From: Costertonia aggregata
GTDB lineage: Bacteria > Bacteroidota > Bacteroidia > Flavobacteriales > Flavobacteriaceae
Length of the DNA: 64,000 nucleotides
NCBI RefSeq assembly: GCF_013402795.1
Contig: NZ_CP058595.1
Span: 1-64,000 of the forward strand
Reading direction: 5' to 3'
Of this stretch, positions 1-8,720 are shown piece after piece; the stretch's first letter is position 1, and every line of letters starts with the position of its first letter. Position numbers and translations under genes: made by a program. Under the pieces are notes generated by a model. The model saw only the letters and a program-made list of their open reading frames with translations. It was not told the origin of the DNA and searched no databases.

Positions 1-55
1 GTATACACTCATTTCAACTTCCTTCGTACATTAGCCATAACAATGACAACCCATA

Positions 56-1489
56 ATGTTACAAATTGAATGCATCAGCATATTTGATATGCTTAAAATA
101 GGTGTAGGCCCCTCAAGTTCACATACCCTGGGACCTTGGCGTGCCGCCGAAAGGTGGCTTGCCGAACTTAAAAAACAAAATATTTTTAATGACATTACCA
201 AAATTACGGTTCATATGTACGGTTCCCTGTCTCTCACCGGAAAAGGGCACGCTACAGACTATGCGGTGATGTTAGGATTATCGGGAGCAGATCCGGAATA
301 CATTCCCGTGACCGAAATTCATCCGTTGGTTCAAAAAATAAAGGAAACGCATATGCTGTGCCTGGGAAATGAAAAAGAAATATCCTTTGATCCCGAAACA
401 GATATGGTTTACAATAAAAAATTTCTTCCCTTTCATGCCAACGGTTTAAAGTTTGAGGCACTATTATCAAACGGCAAGAAGAAATCGGAAACCTATTATT
501 CCATCGGTGGTGGTTTTGTTGTGGTTGAAGAGAGAAAGCGGGCCAAGCATAAGGCGGCGGCATTTAAAACCTTCCCGTTTCCTGTTCAGAAAGGGACGGA
601 GCTTTTACAATTCTGCGCCCAAGAAAACAAAAGCATCTCCGAATTGGTTCTTGAAAACGAACGTTCGCTCAGAACCGATGCCCAGATAGATGCCGAAATA
701 CAAAGGATTTGGAGCACTATGCTAGAATGCATGTACACAGGTTGCCATACCGAGGGGAAGCTGCCCGGTGGACTTAATGTGAAACGAAGGGCTTTTGAAA
801 TGCATCAAAACTTAATGGGCTCTGTACCTTACACCACTCCAGAAGAATGGTTGCTATCCATACGCCAGACCGAAGTGAAATTCCGGCAAATCCTTAAATG
901 GGTAAGTTGTTTCGCCTTGAGCGTAAATGAAGTAAATGCGTCTTTAGGTCGTGTGGTAACCGCTCCCACGAATGGCAGCGCAGGTGTTATCCCTGCAGTA
1001 TTAATGTATTACATGGTCATTGAAAATCACGCTGGAAATTTTGAACACGTTAAGCAGTTTCTTTTGGTAGCGGGCGAAATAGGCAGCATCTTTAAAAAAG
1101 GGGCCACAATATCTGCCGCTATGGGCGGTTGCCAAGCAGAAATTGGCGTATCGTCGGCAATGGCTGCCGGGGCATTAACAGAGTTATTGGGAGGTACTCC
1201 CGAACAAGTGCTCATGGCCGCGGAGATTGCCATGGAACATCATTTGGGATTAACATGTGACCCTATCGGCGGGTTGGTACAAATACCTTGTATCGAGCGA
1301 AACTCAATGGGAGCCATAAAAGCCATAAACGCGGCAGAATTGGCATTGGACTCAGATCCAGCCGAAGCTAAAGTGCCTTTGGACAAAGTGGTACAGACCA
1401 TGTGGGAAACCGCCAAGGATATGAATTCCAAATACAAGGAAACTTCAGAAGGTGGTTTGGCCGTAGGCGTGTTCTTGAGTGATTGTTGA
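56..1489 (+). CDS. sdaA: L-serine ammonia-lyase, iron-sulfur type
   Basis: Deaminates L-serine to pyruvate and ammonia in the cytoplasm. The single chain carries both domains: the beta domain with PSSSHT at residues 19-24 and the catalytic alpha domain from about residue 200. Cysteines C359, C401 and C412 have spacings of 42 and 11, the same as the three 4Fe-4S ligands I recall from the Legionella enzyme, and the last residue is also a cysteine (C477), as in that enzyme, where the C-terminal cysteine caps the cluster. At 477 aa it is slightly longer than the usual 450-460. The start ATG has no clear Shine-Dalgarno sequence; the family normally begins at about the fifth residue here, so the first residues are less certain. 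The next gene converges on it 16 bases away. Confidence 0.96.
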   Translation: MLQIECISIFDMLKIGVGPSSSHTLGPWRAAERWLAELKKQNIFNDITKITVHMYGSLSLTGKGHATDYAVMLGLSGADPEYIPVTEIHPLVQKIKETHMLCLGNEKEISFDPETDMVYNKKFLPFHANGLKFEALLSNGKKKSETYYSIGGGFVVVEERKRAKHKAAAFKTFPFPVQKGTELLQFCAQENKSISELVLENERSLRTDAQIDAEIQRIWSTMLECMYTGCHTEGKLPGGLNVKRRAFEMHQNLMGSVPYTTPEEWLLSIRQTEVKFRQILKWVSCFALSVNEVNASLGRVVTAPTNGSAGVIPAVLMYYMVIENHAGNFEHVKQFLLVAGEIGSIFKKGATISAAMGGCQAEIGVSSAMAAGALTELLGGTPEQVLMAAEIAMEHHLGLTCDPIGGLVQIPCIERNSMGAIKAINAAELALDSDPAEAKVPLDKVVQTMWETAKDMNSKYKETSEGGLAVGVFLSDC

Positions 1490-1505
1490 TAGCAATGGCC
1501 TAATT

Positions 1506-1961
1506 CTACTGGCAACCCTCTTTTCTTCTCGTATCTATCAAATAGATAATCTTCCATTTACCATTTCGTCTGATAAGCTGAAAAGAGTTCACCCCGCAGT
1601 GGTGCAACTGCCCATTGAGCCAAAACTCGTAGGGCGCCCAAACATTGGCCATATCGCCATCAATCTGTATCGAAAAGGATTTTATGTTCTCTTTGAATTT
1701 TATTGAGTCCGGTATATTTGCTATTGATGCTATAAATTTTGAAAAATCTTCGGTTTTTACCTCGGTTTCCCCATTATGGTCTTTTCCCAAGGTCTGTAAA
1801 ATCATTTCATTGTGAACGGTTTTTTTAATGGTAATCGAATCCTGCCCATGAAATCCATCAAAAAAAGTCTCAATAGTCTCTTGAATCAATTTTTCTTCAG
1901 ATGTTTGGGCGGATATACCTCCCAAAACAAAAAAAAGTGTGCAGGTAATGTATAGTTTCAT
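1506..1961 (-). CDS. secreted NTF2-like (SnoaL-type) protein
   Basis: A 151-residue protein with an N-terminal signal peptide (hydrophobic segment ending near GGISAQ, residues 14-19). The mature part, about 130 residues, has the helix-then-sheet layout of NTF2-like cone folds: an N-terminal helix resembling those annotated as nuclear transport factor 2 or putative lumazine-binding proteins, and a C-terminal WKI-I-L-DTRRK strand. These proteins are exported in Bacteroidota and their ligand is usually unknown; I can assign no reaction. It is a single gene convergent with sdaA and divergent from panB, with 109 bases between it and panB. Confidence 0.75.
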   Translation of the reverse strand: MKLYITCTLFFVLGGISAQTSEEKLIQETIETFFDGFHGQDSITIKKTVHNEMILQTLGKDHNGETEVKTEDFSKFIASIANIPDSIKFKENIKSFSIQIDGDMANVWAPYEFWLNGQLHHCGVNSFQLIRRNGKWKIIYLIDTRRKEGCQ

Positions 1962-2070
1962 ATCAATGTTTTAAGTAACCAAAGTAAGTTTTTCTTGTAA
2001 CTATCTAATTATCAAACCAACCGGACAATCCTACAAAATCCTTACATTTAACACTTCAAATATAAAATAA

Positions 2071-2889
2071 ATGTCAGTCGCTAAAAAAGAGTACAAAAGG
2101 GTTACCGTAAAATCACTTGTTGACATGAAACAGCACGGTGAAAAAATCTCTATGCTTACCGCCTATGATTATTCAATGGCCAAAATTGTGGATGCCGCCA
2201 ACGTGGATGTTATTCTTGTAGGTGATTCTGCGAGTAACGTAATGGCGGGCCATGAGACCACCTTACCCATTACATTGGACCAAATGATATATCATGCAAC
2301 ATCGGTAATACGAGCAGTACAACGTGCCCTTGTGGTAGTTGATATACCGTTTGGCAGTTACCAAAGTGATCCAAAGGAAGCATTACGTTCCGCCATCCGG
2401 ATCATGAAAGAAAGTGGCGCCCATGCCGTAAAAGTAGAGGGTGGCGAAGAAATAAAAGAATCTATCAAAAGAATTTTAAATGCAGGGATTCCGGTTATGG
2501 GGCACTTGGGCCTTACACCGCAATCCATTTATAAATTTGGCACATACACGGTAAGGGCCAAAGAAGAACAAGAAGCGGAGAAACTAAAGGCAGAAGCCAA
2601 ACTTTTGGAGAAATGGGGCTGTTTTGCCATAGTATTGGAGAAAATACCTGCCGAACTGGCAAAAGAAGTAGCATCAAGTGTCAGCATACCCGTTATAGGT
2701 ATCGGTGCGGGTAATGGTGTTGATGGGCAAGTGTTGGTAGTACACGACCTATTGGGCATGACACACGAATTTAATCCTCGTTTTTTACGTAGGTACATGA
2801 ACTTATACGAAGAAATGGGCAGCGCCATATCCCAATACGTCACCGATGTGAAAAGTAAGGACTTTCCCAATAATGAGGAGCAGTACTGA
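2071..2889 (+). CDS. panB: 3-methyl-2-oxobutanoate hydroxymethyltransferase
   Basis: First committed step of pantothenate synthesis: transfers a hydroxymethyl group from methylene-tetrahydrofolate to alpha-ketoisovalerate to give ketopantoate. The 272-residue length is typical. Expected metal and active-site residues are visible: D52 in VGDS, D91 in [10 protein letters not shown]123 in KVEGG and E190 in [21 protein letters not shown] lies near the C terminus. It leads a plus-strand run with lspA and a pseudouridine synthase. Two further coenzyme A genes, coaE and coaBC, lie 48-55 kb away in the same window, not in this operon. Confidence 0.97.
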   Translation: MSVAKKEYKRVTVKSLVDMKQHGEKISMLTAYDYSMAKIVDAANVDVILVGDSASNVMAGHETTLPITLDQMIYHATSVIRAVQRALVVVDIPFGSYQSDPKEALRSAIRIMKESGAHAVKVEGGEEIKESIKRILNAGIPVMGHLGLTPQSIYKFGTYTVRAKEEQEAEKLKAEAKLLEKWGCFAIVLEKIPAELAKEVASSVSIPVIGIGAGNGVDGQVLVVHDLLGMTHEFNPRFLRRYMNLYEEMGSAISQYVTDVKSKDFPNNEEQY

Positions 2890-2913
2890 GTTGTATAGTT
2901 GATTGATGGTCAG

Positions 2914-3408
2914 ATGAAAAATAGCATGTTAAAAAAACTGTGGATAGTTTTATTGGTGGCACTCAATATAGGCTGTGATCAAGTTTCTAAAGAGATTGTT
3001 CGCGATACCGTATTGCCCATGGAATATATTCAGGTTGCAGGCGATTATTTTATTTTGACAAACGTAGAAAATACGGGTGCCATGTTGGGTTTTGGTCAGG
3101 ATTTCACACCCATTATCAAACTTATTTTCTTGCAAGCATTACCCGTTTTGGTGTTGTGTATTCTTTTGATCAATATTTTAATGAAAAAGAATTTAGAAAA
3201 AGCTTCCATTTTGGCATTTGCCTTCGTTATCGGTGGTGGTATCGGTAATTTGATCGATAGAATCGCATATGGTTCAGTAACTGATTTTTTTCAGATAAAA
3301 CTGGGCTTTTTTAAAACAGGCATCTTTAACATGGCCGATGTATCGGTTACGGTAGGTGTACTATTGATTTTGTTTTTAAGCATAAGGCACGAAAAAATTA
3401 TTTTGTAG
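2914..3408 (+). CDS. lspA: lipoprotein signal peptidase (signal peptidase II)
   Basis: Inner-membrane aspartyl protease that removes the signal peptide from prolipoproteins, a heavily used activity here given how many lipoproteins the window encodes. Four hydrophobic segments are present. The two catalytic aspartates lie in the conserved boxes GNLIDRI-(4 residues)-VTDFF and FNMADVSV. The frame is open from a TTG at 2899; I chose the ATG at 2914, and a further ATG at 2926 sits closest to the first membrane helix and is equally possible. It follows panB by under 40 bases, and its TAG overlaps the GTG start of the next gene by one base, suggesting translational coupling. Confidence 0.94.
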   Translation: MKNSMLKKLWIVLLVALNIGCDQVSKEIVRDTVLPMEYIQVAGDYFILTNVENTGAMLGFGQDFTPIIKLIFLQALPVLVLCILLINILMKKNLEKASILAFAFVIGGGIGNLIDRIAYGSVTDFFQIKLGFFKTGIFNMADVSVTVGVLLILFLSIRHEKIIL

Positions 3409-4103
3409 TGGGGAGAAAAATCATTTCCACGCCGCAAAATCTTCAGGTAATCTATGAAGACAATCATTTGATTGCTATAAACAAACGCCCCGGAGATATT
3501 GTTCAAGGTGACAAAACGGGTGACGTTCCCTTGAGTGAAGTGGTCAAGCAATACCTTAAAATAAAATACGACAAGCCGGGCAATGTGTATTTGGGTGTTG
3601 CCCATAGGTTGGATAGGCCCACCTCGGGCATTGTCGTTTTTTCTAAAACGTCAAAAGCGCTGCCAAGATTAAATAAACTGTTCGCTGAAAAAGAAGCTCA
3701 GAAAACCTACTGGGCCATAGTGAAGACCTTGCCCAAAGAACATAGTGGAACATTGGTACACTGGCTCAAACGAAACCCGAAACAAAATAAGTCGTATGCT
3801 TATGCGAACGAAACAAAAGATAGTAAAAAAGCAATTTTGGAATACACTGTCATCAAAAAGTTGGATAATTACACCCTTTTGGAAATTGACCTAAAGACAG
3901 GTCGGCACCACCAAATACGTTCCCAATTGTCTTTTATAGGCTCCCCGATAAAAGGAGACCTTAAATATGGCTTTGATAGAAGTAATCCCGACGGAAGTAT
4001 ACATTTACATGCGAGAAAACTTTCATTTATACATCCCATAAAAAAAGAAAAAATAGAACTTATGGCCCCTGTGCCCAAGGATGTTATTTGGAACGCTTGT
4101 TAA
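3408..4103 (+). CDS. RluA-family pseudouridine synthase
   Basis: Isomerises uridine to pseudouridine in RNA. The core catalytic motif HRLDRPTSG is at residues 66-74 with the nucleophile D69, followed by the TGRHHQIR box typical of the RluA branch. There is no N-terminal S4 domain, so the 231-residue protein is the compact form common in Flavobacteriia; the rRNA or tRNA target cannot be told from sequence. The start is a GTG overlapping the lspA stop codon by one base, and no in-frame ATG follows before the core fold, so GTG is very probably used. Confidence 0.92.
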   Translation: MGRKIISTPQNLQVIYEDNHLIAINKRPGDIVQGDKTGDVPLSEVVKQYLKIKYDKPGNVYLGVAHRLDRPTSGIVVFSKTSKALPRLNKLFAEKEAQKTYWAIVKTLPKEHSGTLVHWLKRNPKQNKSYAYANETKDSKKAILEYTVIKKLDNYTLLEIDLKTGRHHQIRSQLSFIGSPIKGDLKYGFDRSNPDGSIHLHARKLSFIHPIKKEKIELMAPVPKDVIWNAC

Positions 4104-4192
4104 TTATTGCTTACTTTGGCATGCCTTTATTCGTGAGGGTTTTCAGATAAGAAAAACCATATTTTGGCTTACTTCATTAAACACTATACCAA

Positions 4193-4720
4193 ATGAAAAG
4201 AATGCTTGTAATATTATGTATGATGCTCATTGCTTCCTGCAGCAGCTACAACTCTGTAGATACTTTTTATAACGCTCATAAAAACGATAACAAAGTAACC
4301 GCAGTTAGGGTACCCCAGTTTATGTTGACCATGATAAGCGGCATCTCTCCCGAAATGAAAGCCATTGTAGGCAACACAAAGGATTTGAGATATATGCAAT
4401 TTCCCAGTACCACACCTTCGAGAACTCAATTTCTGAATGAACAAATGAACGGTATCACCGGAAACTCGTTCATAGAGGTCTTTCGTAAGAACGATAGGTT
4501 GAAACGTAATGTGGTGTCCATTCGTGAAAAGCGAAATACCGTTAAGGAAATCCTTATTTATAACAATAATAATGTTAGCGGCTCTTTTTTGTATTTTAAT
4601 GGGAATTTTGACCCTGTAAAAGTTAGGGAAATGGCAAAAAACGAGCAGTTTCGTACTCTGGGCGATGGGCTTATCGGCCAATTTGGCTCAGGAACGCCTG
4701 GGGTTATCAATAATCGATAA
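4193..4720 (+). CDS. DUF4252-type lipoprotein
   Basis: A 175-residue exported lipoprotein with a signal peptide and lipobox LIASC (acylated cysteine C16). The rest agrees with the Bacteroidota DUF4252 family: small, mixed alpha/beta, with a conserved central stretch and a C-terminal region ending in LGDGLIGQFG. The function of the family is unknown. It lies 89 bases after the pseudouridine synthase gene, so it may have its own promoter. It converges with the next gene, leaving 14 bases and no hairpin between them. Confidence 0.78.
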   Translation: MKRMLVILCMMLIASCSSYNSVDTFYNAHKNDNKVTAVRVPQFMLTMISGISPEMKAIVGNTKDLRYMQFPSTTPSRTQFLNEQMNGITGNSFIEVFRKNDRLKRNVVSIREKRNTVKEILIYNNNNVSGSFLYFNGNFDPVKVREMAKNEQFRTLGDGLIGQFGSGTPGVINNR

Positions 4721-4734
4721 TGCACTATTTTGCC

Positions 4735-6279
4735 TTAGCGTTGTTGGGCCATGGCCTTTTCCCGTATAATTTGTGCTACCGGTTTGTTCTTTAGATGGCT
4801 TTCTAACCAAGAAATAATATCTAGATACAAAAATGCTCTTTTTTCGTACGGGTGATGTTCATACTTTTTGAGTTCGGTATGCAATTTTTGGAATTGATCC
4901 CGTAATTCGTGGGGATAAATATCGCCCAGATTCCTTAAAAATTTTATCATTTCCTTTTGAACCGCATGCAAATCGTTCATTTTAAGCAAAAATTTATAGG
5001 TGCTTTTCAATTGTACTTCCAGATGGTAATCCATTCCCGCCTCATAATGCGCTACTAAGCTAAGCACACGGGCAAAACACATTAAGTCTTCTCGCATTTT
5101 CAAGTTCTTGTTGTTAATGATTTTCTTTAGGTATTGAATACAGGTCTTATTATCGCCTACCCCAAAATATAGGCAGGCAATCTTATAGTAGAATACCATA
5201 ATATGATGCTCGTCTATGCGCTGCCTGTGCTTGTTTATACCATATTCAATGATTTTCACCAAATACAAACCTTTTTCAAAAGTACCTTCCAAAAAATGAA
5301 GGTTCAATTTATTTGAGTTGATGTAAAGAAAAGCCAATGAGGTCACGTTATCGTTTTTGGGAAAGGCCTTACTCTCCACCATTTTCTCTAGAGCTTCGAG
5401 CGTTTCTTTAAATTGAGAGCTATATTTTACATAAAACAATGATTCCAACAAGTAGTGGTTTCCTTTTAGGAAAAATACCGGGTTCAATGAAATCATTTCT
5501 TTTTGCTCGTAAAAAAGATCTACCCACTTGCTGGAATATTTGTAGCAAGAAAGAAAATCCTGAACCAAAAAGCTGTACCAAAGTTGTGCCTTGTACAGCC
5601 ATAATTTCTCACGAAAGCCCAAATCCGCTAATCGATACTTTGGCATATGCGCTTTAAAGTAGCGTTCTACCTTTATATAATCCTCATCACTGCGAACATA
5701 GCCCACTTTCAACATCATACCGTACAATTGCAAAGAAAGGTTTGATAGCTTGCTGGTCATCACATTTTGGGCCGAAAGCTCCTTCGCCTGTATCGCCAGC
5801 TCGTCCGCTCTATCGGGAATACTCCGGGTTATGTATTGCGTTTCTATGATTTTTTCAAGTTCTACGATCTCATAGGCAATGTTCTTTTCTTCGCTCTCTA
5901 TGGCATGGGTCTTGGCCTTGTCCAATATTTTTAAGCTTTGCTTGTAGAGTCCTTTTTGGTACAGAATCGTAGCGAAATCCAATTGCTCACGTATTTGTAC
6001 CCTATCGTTTTGGTTTACGGGATTTAATCGTAGACTCACCAAAATCTGCTTATATAAATGAGCTTTGAGGTTGGACAATTGTGATTTTTTGACAATCCCG
6101 CTATCTAAAATAATCTTCTCGTCATATGCTTTTACCTTGTCCAAAAGATTGAACAAAGACAAGAATTTTGCATCGGTATTTACCCCCAAACGCCCAACAT
6201 AAAGTTTAAACTGTCGCTTTTCAGACTTTGAAAGAGATTTTATCAGAACAAACAATGCATCTTTATGGGCATTCGTCAT
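4735..6279 (-). CDS. conserved helical-repeat protein of unknown function
   Basis: A 514-residue protein without signal peptide or membrane segment, rich in amphipathic helices. It starts with a lysine-rich helix (IKSLSKSEKRQFKLYVG) and continues with degenerate tetratricopeptide-like pairs, for example around residues 110-150 and 350-400. It resembles long uncharacterised cytoplasmic proteins found as single genes in many Flavobacteriia. A scaffolding or protein-binding role fits the repeat architecture, but that is inference; I see no catalytic motif. It is divergent from leuA with about 144 bases between the start codons. Confidence 0.75.
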   Translation of the reverse strand: MTNAHKDALFVLIKSLSKSEKRQFKLYVGRLGVNTDAKFLSLFNLLDKVKAYDEKIILDSGIVKKSQLSNLKAHLYKQILVSLRLNPVNQNDRVQIREQLDFATILYQKGLYKQSLKILDKAKTHAIESEEKNIAYEIVELEKIIETQYITRSIPDRADELAIQAKELSAQNVMTSKLSNLSLQLYGMMLKVGYVRSDEDYIKVERYFKAHMPKYRLADLGFREKLWLYKAQLWYSFLVQDFLSCYKYSSKWVDLFYEQKEMISLNPVFFLKGNHYLLESLFYVKYSSQFKETLEALEKMVESKAFPKNDNVTSLAFLYINSNKLNLHFLEGTFEKGLYLVKIIEYGINKHRQRIDEHHIMVFYYKIACLYFGVGDNKTCIQYLKKIINNKNLKMREDLMCFARVLSLVAHYEAGMDYHLEVQLKSTYKFLLKMNDLHAVQKEMIKFLRNLGDIYPHELRDQFQKLHTELKKYEHHPYEKRAFLYLDIISWLESHLKNKPVAQIIREKAMAQQR

Positions 6280-6339
6280 CGTAAAAAAAGTGGTTTAAAT
6301 GATTGTTTATCAGTATATTTAACCTTGTTCAAATTCACT

Positions 6340-6407
6340 TAACTTTGTAAAAAAAAATACTAACACTAGGCTATTAAACCTACTACCCATATATTCGTGT
6401 AGGTTTA
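6340..6407 (+). promoter_or_regulatory. leuA leader: -7 box and stem-loop
   Basis: A TAACTTTG box at 6340-6347 matches the Bacteroidota -7 consensus TAnnTTTG, though no good TTTG -33 element is placed correctly. The leader then contains a perfect 9-bp inverted repeat, TAAACCTAC at 6375-6383 and GTAGGTTTA at 6399-6407, with a 15-base loop, ending 16 bases before the leuA ATG. No T-run follows, so it is not a simple terminator; it could affect leuA translation or be a binding site. Confidence 0.4.
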
Positions 6408-6423
6408 CTAAAACTATAAAATA

Positions 6424-7596
6424 ATGAGTAAAGATAGCGTACAAATTTTTGATACCACACTTAGGGACGGAGAACAGGTGCCAGGGTGCAAATTAGATAC
6501 GGAACAAAAATTAGTCATTGCCGAACGCTTAAACGAATTAGGGGTAGATATCATTGAAGCTGGTTTTCCCATTTCTAGCCCTGGGGATTTCAGGTCGGTC
6601 GATGAAATTTCCAAATTGGTAAAAGATGTGGTTGTTTGCGGATTGACGCGTGCTGTAAAGAAAGATATTGATGTTGCGGCCGAAGCTCTAAAAAATGCGG
6701 AAAGACCAAGAATTCATACAGGTATCGGTACTTCCGAATCACATATAAAATTCAAGTTCAATTCAAATAAAGAAGCGATTATAGAAAAAGCCGTAGCTGC
6801 CGTTAGCCATGCCAAAACCTATGTAGAAGATGTAGAATTCTTCGCAGAAGATGCCGGGCGAACCGATAATGAATTTTTGGCCAGAGTCTGTGAGGCCGTC
6901 ATAGAGGCCGGAGCGACTGTGTTGAATATACCTGACACCACAGGTTATTGTTTGCCAGAGGAATATGGGGCAAAAATAAAATATTTAAAGGAAAACGTTA
7001 CCGGTATCCACAAGGCAACGCTTTCCTGTCATTGTCATAACGATTTGGGCCTAGCTACGGCAAACTCTATCGCCGGGGTCGTAAATGGTGCCCGTCAAAT
7101 AGAATGTACCATCAATGGGATAGGTGAACGTGCCGGCAACACTTCGTTGGAAGAAGTGGTTATGATTCTGAGACAACATCCATCGTTGGGGCTTGACACC
7201 CGTATCAACAGCAAATTATTGTTTGACACCAGCAAGATGGTCTCCCAAAAAATGGGCATGATCGTGCAACCCAACAAAGCCATAGTAGGGGCCAATGCCT
7301 TTGCGCACAGTTCGGGCATTCATCAAGACGGTGTAATAAAGCACAGGGAAACCTATGAAATCATAGACCCCGAAGATGTTGGCGTAAACGAATCATCAAT
7401 AATCTTAACAGCAAGAAGTGGTAGGGCGGCATTGGCCTACCGTGCAAAAATCGTGGGTTACGAATTGACCAAAATTCAGTTGGATACCGTATATCAAGAA
7501 TTTTTAAAGTTTGCCGATACCAAAAAAGAAGTCATGGACGAGGATATACACCAAATCATCGATACCAGCAATATAGATATTGAAAGTTTAGCCTAA
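6424..7596 (+). CDS. leuA: 2-isopropylmalate synthase, short form
   Basis: Condenses acetyl-CoA with 2-oxoisovalerate, the entry step of leucine synthesis. The TIM-barrel signatures are clear: [13 protein letters not shown] at the N terminus, [22 protein letters not shown] and [13 protein letters not shown]. At 390 residues it ends just after the catalytic and linker regions and lacks the roughly 120-residue C-terminal domain that gives leucine feedback inhibition in enzymes such as the 520-residue E. coli form. It stops directly before leuB with no remnant of that domain, so the short length is native, not a frameshift. A related claisen-type role such as citramalate synthase is possible, but [12 protein letters not shown] and the leuB neighbour favour LeuA. 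Confidence 0.9.
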   Translation: MSKDSVQIFDTTLRDGEQVPGCKLDTEQKLVIAERLNELGVDIIEAGFPISSPGDFRSVDEISKLVKDVVVCGLTRAVKKDIDVAAEALKNAERPRIHTGIGTSESHIKFKFNSNKEAIIEKAVAAVSHAKTYVEDVEFFAEDAGRTDNEFLARVCEAVIEAGATVLNIPDTTGYCLPEEYGAKIKYLKENVTGIHKATLSCHCHNDLGLATANSIAGVVNGARQIECTINGIGERAGNTSLEEVVMILRQHPSLGLDTRINSKLLFDTSKMVSQKMGMIVQPNKAIVGANAFAHSSGIHQDGVIKHRETYEIIDPEDVGVNESSIILTARSGRAALAYRAKIVGYELTKIQLDTVYQEFLKFADTKKEVMDEDIHQIIDTSNIDIESLA

Positions 7597-8715
7597 ATGA
7601 AATTGAAAATAGCCCTTTTGGAAGGGGACGGCATAGGGCCAGAAGTTGTCGCACAAGCCGTAAAATGCCTACAAGCTGTCGAAGAGACTTTTAACCATCA
7701 GTTTTCTTACGAAAATGCCCTTATCGGTGCAGCGGCCATAGATAAAAAGGGCACCCCCTTGCCAAACGATACCTTGGGATTATGCAAAAAATCCGATGCC
7801 ATATTGTTCGGTGCCATTGGCTCACCCAAATATGATGATGATCCCGACACACAAGTACGGCCCGAACAAGGGCTCTTGAGATTACGCGAAGAGCTAGGCC
7901 TGTTTGCCAATATAAGGCCTGTAAAAGTATTCCCCACACTTATTGACAGATCTCCACTTAAAAAGGAAATTATCAATACCACCGATTTTATCATTTACAG
8001 GGAACTTACCGGGGGTATTTATTTTGGTGAAAAAAAATTGAGCGATGACGGTTCAGTAGCCTCTGATTTATGCGAGTATTCCGAAAAAGAAATCAACCGT
8101 ATCACCCATTTGGCATTCAAAGCGGCCAAAACAAGAAGAAAAAAACTCACCCTGGTAGATAAGGCCAATGTGCTGGAGTCTTCGCGACTTTGGCGCAGAG
8201 TAGTGGCCAAGGTTGGTGAGAGCTATCCAGAGGTTATGTTGGACTTTCTTTTTGTTGATAATGCGGCGATGCAAATCGTTTTGAACCCAAGCCAATTTGA
8301 TGTTATTCTTACCGAAAACCTGTTCGGGGACATACTTTCCGACGAAAGTAGTGTCATCGGCGGTTCCATAGGACTTTTGCCTTCTGCATCAATAGGAAGT
8401 GAATACGCCATGTTCGAGCCTATTCATGGTTCTTACCCGCAGGCAGAAGGAAAAGATATCGCCAATCCTATTGCATGTATCTTTTCTGCGGCCATGTTAC
8501 TTGAACATTTTGGCCTTAAAGAAGAATCAAAAGCTGTAATCAGGGCCGTAAACAAATCGCTAAAGAACAACTTCGTGACACCAGACCTGAACAAAAAAAG
8601 CAAGTATGGTACAAATCATGTAGGGGATTTTATCGCAGGTAATATCGTGGATGCCGATGACATTTTAAACCTTAACGATGAAAATATAGGCTTGGGAAAA
8701 TCTACTATAATCTAA
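7597..8715 (+). CDS. leuB: 3-isopropylmalate dehydrogenase
   Basis: NAD-dependent oxidative decarboxylation of 3-isopropylmalate to 2-oxoisocaproate, the third leucine step. The 372-residue chain has the family landmarks: LEGDGIGPEV at the start, ELTGGIYFG, the DKANVL box, and the C-terminal GSIGLLPSAS and EPIHGSYP. The ATG follows the leuA stop with no spacer, so the two are certainly cotranscribed and probably coupled. leuC and leuD (isopropylmalate isomerase) are not in this window and must lie elsewhere. It converges on the next gene 5 bases away. Confidence 0.97.
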   Translation: MKLKIALLEGDGIGPEVVAQAVKCLQAVEETFNHQFSYENALIGAAAIDKKGTPLPNDTLGLCKKSDAILFGAIGSPKYDDDPDTQVRPEQGLLRLREELGLFANIRPVKVFPTLIDRSPLKKEIINTTDFIIYRELTGGIYFGEKKLSDDGSVASDLCEYSEKEINRITHLAFKAAKTRRKKLTLVDKANVLESSRLWRRVVAKVGESYPEVMLDFLFVDNAAMQIVLNPSQFDVILTENLFGDILSDESSVIGGSIGLLPSASIGSEYAMFEPIHGSYPQAEGKDIANPIACIFSAAMLLEHFGLKEESKAVIRAVNKSLKNNFVTPDLNKKSKYGTNHVGDFIAGNIVDADDILNLNDENIGLGKSTII

Positions 8716-8720
8716 GGCAT

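Noticed and set aside
4214-4681. A 155-codon minus-strand open frame opposite the DUF4252 lipoprotein gene
   Set aside because: The plus-strand frame has a signal peptide, lipobox and family pattern; the opposite frame has none.
6348-6424. Classic leucine attenuator with a leader peptide before leuA
   Set aside because: The frame with the leucine codon cluster has no ATG, GTG or TTG start, and the hairpin has no T-run, so the usual mechanism is not supported.
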